From Hysterangium stoloniferum (lineage: Eukaryota > Basidiomycota > Agaricomycetes > Hysterangiales > Hysterangiaceae), in contig WHVD01000002.1 in the NCBI GenBank assembly GCA_015178975.1, positions 1,922,001 to 1,986,000 of the forward strand: a stretch of 64,000 nucleotides of DNA, read 5' to 3'. The notes under the pieces are model-generated. The model was not told where the DNA came from and searched no databases. It saw only the letters and a program-made list of their open reading frames with translations. The position numbers and the translations under genes are program-made. This document shows, piece after piece, positions 1 to 9,837 of the stretch; position 1 is the first letter of the stretch, and every line of letters starts with the position of its first letter.

Positions 1-160
1 TCCGGACTTTCGGTATGACTCGGGCTTAGAACAGGTCGTTCTCCTAGAGTACTATTGGATGGACTGGGTATAGTTCCTTGAAATTGCATTTGAACGGCCA
101 GGGCCGTTTCACTGATACACTTATAATTGAGTGAATCACCCTGCTTCCGAGCGACATTTC

Positions 161-3100
161 TTACCTCACAAGTCCCACAACAACCGTCTCCTCTACCTTC
201 GTATCTCCGCGACCTCCAGCTGACCCAGCATCCCCCAGGGGCTGGATCTGATTGGGCCTAACAGAAACCGGATCGGCATGTTCGTCGATACCGTCAGTTC
301 TCCGCACTAGTGCATCAGTAGCTCCTTGGTCGAACCTCAATCCCATTGACCTGTGGAAAGAAAGGTTTCGCGACTCCCAATTAGCCCGTTTCTGGATTCG
401 AGATTCACTGGATGCAGCCCCCCGATCTACCAATGACATAGAGTCAATATAGTCGCCCTGCATGGCTTCAAGAAGTTGTCCTTCGGCGGAAGCTATGGCG
501 CCGGATTCTGGCATTCCATAGGTTTGGAAGTTTCCCGCAGAGGGGTTACTCCGTACTACGTTACTCGTTACGTTGACGTCGACATGTTCCTGGCTTGGAA
601 AAGAGACAGTGCCGCTACATAACACAGAGAGACCTGCAACGAAACATTAGTCATACCACGCTGACTGGACTTCCGGGAACATACCCTGCTCATGACCTTG
701 TAAGTTATTGATAGCAAGATGTTCTTCAGATCCGGTTCCACCCTGACCTTGTGGAAGGGTTCCACTCGTTCCAATTGAGAATAAGTGAATACGACTGTCA
801 CTCCAACCACTGAGGTTAGACTGTACACCGTGTTCAACAACTTGCTGCTGGTGGATACGAGATATTTCCTCTACCTCGCGCTCTTGCTCCAAAGTGCCGA
901 CACCGACCTGGCTTCTAGCCACAATACCACCATTGTCGATAGGAGCAGATGCCGAACTATGGCCATCATCCAACTCTGCAACGTTTAACATATCGATCTT
1001 CGTCCACTTTGTCTGTGTCTGGGACGACAATTCGTTGTTTCTTCCAAAATCTCGAACAGTAATACGAACATCGCTGGATTCTGTCTTTCCAGCATCTTTT
1101 TGGACTGCTCGGGCGTCTCTGTCCGGAATGCCTGTATCAGGTCTGTCGAGCGTATCGTGTTGGGCAACGGCACCCCCTTGTTCAGAAAACGTTGTAGTAT
1201 GTTGTTCTTTAAATGCAGTCTGGGATGTGCACTGATCATCCGCGCTCTCCGTCGCCTTCGGGGGTACGTCCAAGTTCGGGTACCCTATAATTGTATCGCT
1301 GAGACCCCCGATGGTCAGTTGCGGGAGGTTCGAGCCTGTAGCTTCTCGACTGTGCGCATCTTGCAGTATAATGTCAGATCCGCCTGTCGTTGCTTGAATT
1401 GTTGCACCCATCACATCCCACGTTTTTCCCGACATCGTTATCCTATTGGTCGTTACCTGACGAACGGTTTTGTGCGTCGTATTTAGGATAGCATCGTGGA
1501 CAGCCTCCAAGACTCCGCCAGCAAGGGTTTCATGTTCACCAACCACTACGACGGAGTCACCCAACCCACCCGCCGTTGGATCATGTTGCGCATTGCTCGA
1601 AGCGGGGGTAGATTGGTTGTGGTTCGTTGAACCAGATTCCTGGCTGCTTGTTTTCGTAACATCCACATCCCTTGCGACATGACTGTCAATGCTCGAGCAA
1701 GTACGCCTCACGTTCGTCTTGGGTTGAGAACTTGCAATATTCTCATCCCTTTCGTGAAAGTACTCCAACGCCTCGCCCGTAGACATCGTCTTTAGATTAT
1801 TGACCTCAGCGCCAATATCCGGTCTTACAGTGTTGCTCTCAACCATATCCTGCGATATGTTTCTCTTCCCACCATCGGTGACGCCTGACTCAGAACCTCT
1901 AGCAATTCCCTCTCCGGGCTGCTCAACTGGAGATGCTCTAGCAGTGGGCGTGAAAGGAAAGGCGCTGTTGGGTTGATGGCCAAGAGTAGATGGGTAGCCA
2001 CCAGGTCGAGCGATGGACGTATGGTGACCACCTACAAAACTTTGACCGTCCGGAGAAACGATATAGGGCGCACCGAGAGTAATATTATTGGGAACACGGA
2101 TACCAGGCACGCCGTGGGGATCAACGATGTCTTGATTGCCTTGTGAATCATTACCAACCACTACCGGTTGAGTACTACCAATGGCTGCACCTAGTTGATC
2201 ACCTTCAGGCACACAATGTACCGATCGGCGAGTACTTATATTTCGACTTTGTGCGGGAATATAGCTAGCAGGCTGAGCGACATTTGGTTGGTGGACACCT
2301 CGATCAAGCTCAATCTTGACGATAGTTTGGCCGCTTTCAACAGTAGATAGTCGCCCATGGTCAATGACGACAGGCTTCATACCGGTAGGAACGTTTCTAG
2401 GACCACTACAACCGTCGTCGCCGACAACATGTGCATCGAGGTCGATGGGGACAGACTGGACGCCGCTGACAGCAGGCGCCTGCCCATGGCCATTGATTCC
2501 GTGTTGCATACCAGAGGGAATGTACGTAAGTCCACTGTCCGCACGGTTTACTGGATTGCCGCCAAGGCCGCCGGTGGGCATCGTGGTATCGCTACAATAA
2601 TATGGCTTCGGGTTATATTGCGTTTGGAATCGAGATAGGTGACTGGCTGAAACATGATATGGATGTTCAAAAAAATATTCCTCCTGTGATTGGGGCGGCG
2701 GCGGACTTCCTATCACCACCGCTTGAGGGTAAGGTCGGTTTCGGTCAGACTGGGACTGACTTTGCATGTCGATAGTATGATTAGTATGATTGTAATACAT
2801 ATCTTGTTTGATGAATCCGTGTGAAGATTCACATCCCCCATGATAGACATTTAGACGCTCCTGATTATCTTGCAAGACGGCAGGTCCAGGTTGCGTGTGA
2901 CCTTTCTTCACGATGTCGCGAACAGTATATTGAACGACATAGCCATCGTCTTGCTGTCTCTTGTCAAGAATGACACACTTCAGAATCATCATTATAAGAA
3001 GTTAAATTCTATACATTTTCGCATAAAGAAAGCCACCCACTTCTGTCCCTTCGGGTATTTTGAACGGAACGTCCCTCGCAAACCATCCATAAGGCTGATC

Positions 3101-3367
3101 CGTCCACAGAAGACTTCCTTGGCCACAGTTGGCGTCGAAATACACCCGAGGATCAGCCCAGACGGAAATGGAGAGATACTCTCCGTGGGGGACAATAGCT
3201 ACATTCGAAATAACACCCGGGGTGTGAAGATGAACCTCAAAGGTAGCCTCAGGGTGACGAAAGAGAGATATTCTAAAATAAAATAAAAATTATCGAAAAA
3301 CGTGCTAAAAGCGAGTGATCACTTGAACGTACTGAGGGACAAACGGGTTGAGGTCGATGTTGTCCAT
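161..3367 (-). CDS. Large Ser/Gln/Gly-rich hypothetical protein, four predicted exons
   Basis: The main exon (685-2977) is open for about 764 codons. A short first exon (3333-3367) begins ATG and encodes MDNIDLNPFVP. Its donor GTACGT at 3332 joins an acceptor ending at 3273, and the next exon (3041-3272) reads as an ordered, Trp/Tyr-containing segment that includes WADPRVYFDAN and GQGSLLWTDQPYGWF. The intron 2978-3040 (GTGGGT...GAAG) is the least certain junction, because its acceptor is not YAG. A convincing intron at 634-684 (GTATGT, TGACTAAT branch, TTGCAG) leads into the last exon, 161-633. The four exons sum to 3033 nt, in frame, giving 1010 aa. The first roughly 90 residues may fold as a domain. 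The rest is low-complexity, rich in Ser, Thr, Gln, Gly, Asp and His, with no catalytic motif I recognise. A donor-like GTAAGA overlaps the stop, so a further exon to the left is possible. The family is unknown; a nuclear or regulatory protein is only a guess from composition. Confidence 0.6.
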
Positions 3368-3865
3368 GAACGTGAGACACAATGAGAAGTATATTCACAA
3401 AAATCGCAGAAGTGAAAAGAGGTCGCCTGAGAGGCCTTAGGGAATGGAGCTTCTGCCACCATCTTTTTCGGAATATAAAGAAACCGTCACCTAATCGAGT
3501 GGGGGAGTTAGAAGCGATCCCATTCACACATACCCTGAGCCCGAAAGACACCATATTCCCGGAATTTGGCCATCAATGGGGGCATGCCTCCATTAAATTT
3601 TTCTTAGTAATTTCGACGACAAATATAGATGTTGATAAGTTCTTTGTCCAACATAAGGAGTTATTTAACTACTCTTGTTCCTGTGAACAATCTCTAAAAT
3701 CCTTATGATTTGGGCAATGTGCGCCAATCAATAGCTACAGACATCAAATGCTCGTCAGCGACGTACCAGTCATGTCACGGGAATCTCTTTCCAGAAGTCT
3801 CCGGGGTCTTTGTAGTGACTGTGAGTGGACTACAGGGTGAGGCTTCGCAAAAAGCTTGACCTTCA

Positions 3866-4190
3866 CCATTCAAGATATGAATAACTCCCCTGATCCGACC
3901 TGAGGTCATGTACCTTCTCACAGCGTGTATTCGGCCTCATTAAGGGAGACACTCGTTGTACCATTACTCCCCCAGGATCTACTTCCTGAATCTGTAAACA
4001 CTTCAAAATCGACTTGTCCGTACACCTCGAACGTAATGGAACACAATCTGGGCGACCCTTCCGTCCTTCGGTATGTACAATACCAAAATAGTCCTCAATG
4101 TCCCTCAATGCCTTCATACCTTTCTCTAGTGTTTCCGTAGTTCGATACCCCAACGAGATTCGTTGAAACCCGTCTCCACCTCCACGGTGT
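3866..4190 (-). pseudogene. Possible aminotransferase-like C-terminal remnant
   Basis: One minus-strand frame reads GFQRISLGYRTTETLEKGMK, followed by an Arg/Asp helix and about 70 further residues with four Cys. The RISLGY..TETLEKGM pattern resembles the last strand and helix of class I/II PLP-dependent aminotransferases (R-I-S-x-x-Y...LxEGxxxL). I see no PLP-lysine region or start codon upstream in the same frame. If real, it is a relic fragment. The resemblance covers only about 25 residues and may be chance. Confidence 0.22.
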
Positions 4191-4619
4191 CGTTTCTTTC
4201 TCGTTTGTTGAGGCCGTCAACACGACAACTATGTTCTCATCACCGGCCGTTTTGTCCCTCCCGCCAGGATAGACTGGCAAGGGCTTCTTTAAAATCTCGC
4301 AAGGTCCGACCATGCATGCCGTAGTTTCGGAAGAGATATTCCTCTTAGACTGAACCTTGATACTCAAGCAAGACATAGGATACACATTTAGTATGCTCTT
4401 CTTACCTCCCTGTACCAAATTATCCTCGAGCGTCACCAGGATTGTGGTTACTACATCATCCGCTACACTCTTCTCAACCGCTTTGTCCCTGGCCCCATTT
4501 GCACTTGTGCGCAGTATGTTTAATTCTACGCATACAGCACTAGGCCCTTTGTCCCTTGCAGCAGACGTCTGGGGCAGAAACGATGGTCTGGTTGGCCCCA
4601 CGCCATGCGGCAAAGGCAT
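4095..4619 (-). CDS. Unidentified open frame of 174 codons
   Basis: This frame is open from an ATG at 4619 to a stop at 4095. It overlaps the possible aminotransferase remnant in another frame at its end. The product is Lys/Ser/Thr-rich with scattered Cys, and I recognise no domain, signal peptide or membrane segment. The codon usage gives no strong support. It may be a chance open frame in a region of about 1.4 kb (3368-4800) that otherwise shows no confident gene. Confidence 0.18.
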   Translation of the reverse strand: MPLPHGVGPTRPSFLPQTSAARDKGPSAVCVELNILRTSANGARDKAVEKSVADDVVTTILVTLEDNLVQGGKKSILNVYPMSCLSIKVQSKRNISSETTACMVGPCEILKKPLPVYPGGRDKTAGDENIVVVLTASTNEKETTPWRWRRVSTNLVGVSNYGNTRERYEGIEGH

Positions 4620-4800
4620 GGACTACGCCTAACAGAACCAGAGTGCTTACCGGGACAGGGCTATTACCCGCACCAACACCAGCACCCTTCTGGATTTAAT
4701 ATTGGCGCTAGCTTCAAGTTGAACGCTGGTGTCGGTTCTATTAGGGCATGTTAGCCTGCAGTGATAGGTCAGGCAGTCCCCAACCGGGAGGAATTCCCAA

Positions 4801-5498
4801 TTACAGCGCTTTGCATTACGTAAGGCGCGCGCTAGATTTGCGCGGAAATATTGCTGAAAGTTGCGAACCTCGTAGCTTGCTCAATAAGTGACCAATTGTC
4901 TTGTAACTTAATATACGTATTTTAATACTATATATATAGTATAATATCATGTTATAACTCCAAAATTTGACCTACAGCATGTTTCCCAAACTTGCAGTCC
5001 ATTTGAGCTTGCGAACCAATTCATGAGCCAACAGATGTGTCACTCCCAATGAGTTCGTAATATGTTGTTTTACATGTATCTAGGTAGTAAAAAATGACAG
5101 CGCCTGGATTTTGCGGTCAGAGCTAATGTGAGTGAGGTTGCCGAGTAAATACCCTCATACAGGTTTGCAGCTGGTATTTAGACAGCAAAAGCCCGGTGCT
5201 GTCATTTTTTACTACCTAGATACATATAAAACAACATATTACAAGCTCATTGGGAGTGACACATTTGTTGGCTCATGAATTGGTTCGCAAGCTCAAATGG
5301 ACTGCAATTTTGGGAAACATGCTGTAGGTCAAATTTTGGAGTTATAAAATTATATTATACTAGATATATAGTATTAAAATACGTATATTAAGTTACAAGA
5401 CAATTGGTCAATTATTGAGCAAGCTACGAGGTTCGCAACTTTCAGCAATATTTCCGCGCAAATCTAGCACACGCCTTACGTAATGGAAAGCGCTGTAA
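4801..5498. repeat. 698-bp near-perfect palindrome (foldback/MITE-like element)
   Basis: The left arm starts TTACAGCGCTTTGCATTACG at 4801. Its inverted copy ends at 5498 with only a few mismatches along arms of about 300 bases. The pairing continues more weakly toward the centre (GACAGCGCCTGG near 5097 against the complement of CCGGTGCTGTC near 5193, then GAGTAAATACC against GGTATTTA), leaving a very small loop near 5135-5160. There is no ORF inside. No target-site duplication is obvious: the left flank is GAATTCCCAA and the right flank is CTACATAACA. It is most simply a non-autonomous foldback DNA transposon. A transcript through it would form one long hairpin. Confidence 0.85.
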
Positions 5499-6823
5499 CT
5501 ACATAACATAGCTTTAGTAATATCTCTGTCATCCCTCCCAAAACTTTCTTCCCTATAGATATATATACCCCAGTAGTTCACTCATAGATACAAGCCAAGT
5601 TATATCCTCTAATGTGGTCTGTGGAAGTTCCCAATATGTGCTGTCAGTCAGATGTGTATAGCCACACAAGTACACCATGATTGAATGACTTTGTGGTAGA
5701 CATAATTTGATGATGTCACTTGAAAGTTGAGCAACTGAGCAAGGTTCGCAACTCTCATGGTACAAAGTCGTAGATGTCTGATCAAGCAAGGAAGGCAAAC
5801 CTTCATATACCACCACTTCATGGTTACATGCGCTACCATCTTCCGTCTGTAGCAAAGAATTGTGATCATACGAGTGATGGCCTGGATCATTTGATTCACT
5901 CATGCGGCAGGCACCTCTGTTGCATAAACTGACTTGGAGTAGATTTGTAAGCGTGGTAGAACAGCCTCCACACTGTCATCATCAACCGTCGTGTATAGAA
6001 CCTGGGGGGAATACTCCAACATTTAGCCCCATCAACCCTCTGGCACACATCTCACGACACTGTACCAAATCAAATTCTCCACCTTCGCAAGGTAACTAAA
6101 GGAGAAAGTTGCGATAATCCATTTTATACGTCTAGCCGGGACTCCGTATCAAGTTATTTAAACGGCATATACTCTATTGATCACTGCAGAATAATACGAA
6201 GACATTACAGGTGCAGACCTGGTGAGTCCAGCTTAATTATTTTACAAATATTTCATCTATAGAATATATTTATTTCTATTATTATTGAAAAAAAAATTAA
6301 GGCGGAGTGGGAAAGTGAATTTACAGCATGGTGACGGTGACGCGTGCCAAGTGTGACGGGGTCGTGTTGGTTACTGTGACATATCGCGGAACAGGCATCA
6401 CGTGGTGTTGACGCGACGGAGTGCGTGTGTCTCTACGAGCACACCTGTCCGCAAGGCCACTTCGAGTTTTCCAGCACCAAGTGGATTTAAAAAAAAAAAA
6501 GGTATTATACGTCTAATTATAAATAGTTGAATAGGTCCCACCGGTGCCATACAGTATACTGGGATCATGTCACGGTGCCGAACACACTGCACATGTTAGC
6601 AACGGGAGACCGAGAACACCAGTTATTCTTACGTCCATCTTTGACCTATTGTTATGTATTCTGTTGTTGGCTGGCATCACCAATACAAGCTGTCATTTAA
6701 ATTGAGTTCATGATCAGCCTTTCTTTCGGATATATACTGGTTTGTATGAATGTAAATGTAAATGTTCCGTGCGACCCCTGTACAACTGACTACCTCGAAC
6801 TTGACCGACCCTACACAGTGCCC
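5499..6823. other. Intergenic region without a supported gene
   Basis: A 116-codon minus-strand frame at 5553-5903 has no recognisable feature. Two short A-tracts (about 6289 and 6489) flank a GC-richer patch. The right end is the promoter side of the phosphodiesterase gene, but I see no TATA box close to its ATG. Confidence 0.5.
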
Positions 6824-8348
6824 ATGCTGATTAGACTGACTTTGTCCTTATCCCTGTCCTTCTTTGCTATCCTAGGAACCAAAGCGAAAGCCTTGCCTAC
6901 GAAAAGGTATCTAATATATGCCTCAGGCATACAGCCGCTTATGATCATTTCTTGCTGCAGAAACGTCCGGGCCTGTAACGGCCATGCAGAGCTTTGTAGT
7001 CGATCCTATGGAAATGTATATTCAACAATAATACTCAGGCATGCATGTATAACTGATTCGGCGGACGACTTCCACAGGTAACATTCATGGGAGCCCACGA
7101 CTCGTTTGCATTCTCGAACAATCCATTACAGTGTAAGTATCATAAAAAACATATTAAACATGTTGATCACCGTTGTTTACCAGTGGCCGCTGATCAAAGT
7201 GTCGATATCCCAACACAACTTGGCCTGGGTGCCAGGTTGTTGCAGGCGCAATCTCATATGTACGCTTCTTTGACTCCCTATTTATCTGAAATCCACATTG
7301 ATCCGACACAGGAACAATGGAGTGTTACATTTCTGTCATACAAGTATGTCGAACACCCTCTTGCGCGAATGTGATACTCGCTAACTGCATACGACCGTTG
7401 CTTGTTCATGGGTCACCTAGGCTGTGTACGTCCAAGTTTCAACACATTTTCGTTTCCAAAACTCGTCTGTAGCATGTTCCGTTTTGACAATGACGACACA
7501 GGCTCTATTCGATGGCGGAACCGTCGCCAGCTATCTCGCTATAGTGAAGACATTCCTAGATGCGAACCCGAACGAAGGTAAGCGAAATCGCTCCCACCCC
7601 GACCGAATGTCTAAACATTCATCATCTCACCTCAAACGCAAACGCTCCTCGCAATTGCAGTCCTGACCCTCCTCTTCACAAACCCCGAAGGGGCCGACGT
7701 CAAGTCCGTCTGGGATCCCATCTTCAAAGGCGCCGGAATAGACCAACTAGCCTTTATCTCTCCCTCCGTCCCCGTCCCACAATCCGCCTGGCCAACATTG
7801 GGCTCTATGATCGACAGCGGGAAGCGGGTTGTGGTGTTTCTAGATGCTGGAGCGGACACGTCCAGGGTGCCGTATATTCTTCCCGAGTTCGATATGGTGA
7901 GTACGACTGGACGCACACTGGCGGCGCGAGATGTGTGGATCGGCTTCTGCTCATTTGAAAAGCTCTTGATATGCACATATTACATATCCATATCCATATC
8001 CGCGCCATGAAACCACCATGCTGATTCAAACCCCTACGACAGATCTGGGAAACGCCCTTCGACAGCACCAACAGCAAATTTCCCTGCTCAGTCGACCGCA
8101 TCAGAGGGCCTCTCGCACAGACAGAGCATATGGCGCTCATCAACCACTTTCTCGACTCGGATGTCTTCGGCATCGATGTACCCAATAAAGGCGCAGCGGG
8201 GACGACGAATGGTGTGCCGAGCATCTTGGCGGATGCGGCTGGGTGTGCGCGGCTTAATGAAGGGCGGAATCCGAACTTCGTGCTGATGGATTGGGTGAAT
8301 GTTGGGAGTGGCAAGGCGGCGGTGGATAAGATGAATGGGCTTGTGTAG
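6824..8348 (+). CDS. Secreted PLC-like phosphodiesterase (PI-PLC X-like TIM barrel), nine exons
   Basis: Exons are 6824-6906, 6961-7015, 7078-7132, 7184-7259, 7312-7343, 7421-7425, 7502-7577, 7661-7896 and 8043-8348. They total 924 nt, in frame, giving 307 aa, the usual size for the fungal family. The ATG at 6824 starts a hydrophobic signal peptide (MLIRLTLSLSLSFFAIL), followed by ACNGHAELCSRSYGNV and then TFMGAHDSFAFSNNPLQL with the first catalytic-type His. ADQSVDIPTQL and GARLLQAQSHMNNG follow, then LHFCHTSC with the second His. Next come ALFDGGTVASYL, LDANPNEVLTLLFTNPEG, IDSGKRVVVFLDAGAD and a final exon with PNFVLMDWVNVGSG. Family members of this GDPD/PI-PLC-like superfamily are predicted extracellular phosphodiesterases; the substrate is unknown. 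The introns are short and have clear donors, and HTSC is completed only by the 5-nt exon 7421-7425. The gene looks complete, with no breaks seen. Confidence 0.9.
7421..7425 (+). other. Predicted 5-nt microexon of the phosphodiesterase gene
   Basis: The bases GCTGT lie between an acceptor (CACCTAG ending at 7420) and a perfect donor (GTACGT at 7426). They complete the Ser codon begun at 7343 and add the Cys of the conserved HTSC motif. They also bring the next exon (GCT CTA TTC, ALF) into frame. The alternatives I tried in this interval lose either the Cys or the frame. Confidence 0.75.
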
Positions 8349-9837
8349 GGTTTGCGGTGGAGTTGGACCTGGGGTTGGAGGTGAGGTTGAAGCTGGATCT
8401 TAATGGGAGATCGATGCCTGGAGATGCCAATACCGCACGTCGATATCAATGGCCTTGCACCTCTTATATATCATATACCTGCTCCTCGCAACAAAACCGT
8501 ATATAGTAAGGAATACGCTATTTGATGTACGACACGATATGCCACGCCGGCCTCGCAATCGCTAAGTAACGTTGATAAGGCCGGAGTAACCCCGAACAAA
8601 ATGCTCTCAACATACCGGACATCTTGTTTGTTATGGGCTGCATTTGCCCTATGGGATTGCAGCCGCATACATGCGCACACGCGTACGCCGACGCCAACAT
8701 GCACACGTGGATGGGGAACGTGGCATGTCACTAGTTGTCTTGAGAACCGCCCCATGTCGAAGCCAAATATATATCGCGCATCCTAAAACCCAGATTGAGG
8801 GTTCAAACCCCAATATATAAATGGTTGCATGCGCGTTGAAAATGGCGGGCTCGTCGTAGTCGTAGTCGTCATCGTCATCGCCGCCGCCGTCGACATCGAT
8901 TCTTTGCTCGTTGTTCACATGCCAGATGGCCTTGCTCTCTACCAAACGAAAGCTGCTACTTGTCATTGTCGTCGTCACCGTCATCGTGGCGCAGTGGTCG
9001 TCATCGACTGTCTCCTTGCGCGTTGTTCTCATGCCAGATGGCCTTGCTCCCTACCAGATATATTCACCTCGCTTGAGTCCAGTGGGCAGAGCGTTGCCAA
9101 CTTGCTCCTTGCTCCTTCCCTTGCTCCTCCGGAACCAGCACCAGCACGGCTCTGCCCCATCAACCACAACCGGCAACGGGATTCGCTCCGACTAGTACTG
9201 TGTACTGTGTCCTTGTGAGACACCAATTCAGTACTTACGATAGTATTACAACGTCAACGTCAATAACCGGGAAGAGGCACGCCATGGCCATTGTCATCGC
9301 TGTCTCCTTTCTCCTCCTTTACCAGGTAGTACATAAAATCGCCATTTGCGTGTTTGGAATGGGATTTTTGGGCGTCTGTGGTGGTCCGCGTGTTTGGTCG
9401 GATTTGGGATTTGGAATGGATTTAGGAATGAAATTTGGAATTTGAAATGTTGGGGAGGTTGGAAGGTATTTCGTTGGAGAGGTATAGTACGGTTGAAGGT
9501 AAGGTTCGAGAAATATGGTTCGAGGTTGGGATTCAGGAGAAATATGGTTGGATGCATGATTCGAAATCGGAAGGTACGCATTGTGATGAGATGGCAGAGA
9601 GAGGAGAGAGGAAACCGGAACGCAAGAACACGTAGAGGTGGTGAAGGGGTTAGTATCACCCAGCATCTGCATCCGCGTCTGCACAGTCCGTCGGCGGGGA
9701 ACGCGGAACCCGCCTTCGCCCCCAGCCTACGTACCTCAGGCAATCGATACCATGGTAGTACGCCAAAGCCAAAGCCAATCCCAGCCCCACACTCGGCGGC
9801 GTCCACGGCAAACCCCTACACCCAACGCCGAAGCCTA
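8349..9837. other. Intergenic region between convergent genes; no supported gene
   Basis: The phosphodiesterase and the zinc-cluster gene converge here. The interval holds GTC/CGT microsatellite DNA and an imperfect tandem duplication of about 100 bp around 8850-9060. It also holds a purine-rich stretch at 9350-9640. Frames on both strands are low in complexity and I support none as genes. Confidence 0.5.
8850..9060. repeat. Imperfect tandem duplication of about 100 bp with GTC-rich microsatellite
   Basis: The string ATGCCAGATGGCCTTGCTC occurs at about 8920 and again at about 9030, each time after a GTC/ATC-rich run and a GCTCGTTGTT- or GCGCGTTGTT-like stretch. The two copies are clearly related but diverged. 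Confidence 0.55.

Noticed and set aside
5553-5903. 116-codon minus-strand frame
   Set aside because: No domain, splice signals or biased codon use are seen, and it is one of many similar frames in noncoding DNA.
6285-6505. SINE-like segment between two A-tracts
   Set aside because: There is no Pol III box A/B pair, no target-site duplication and no second copy in the window.
8778-8815. tRNA-like GGGTTCAAACCCC (B-box-like) sequence
   Set aside because: The T-arm pairs poorly, and no A-box, anticodon stem or acceptor stem can be drawn upstream.
9340-9640. Gly/Phe-rich plus-strand frames near GGATTTGGAATG
   Set aside because: They arise from purine-rich simple sequence, with no conserved start or splice signal.
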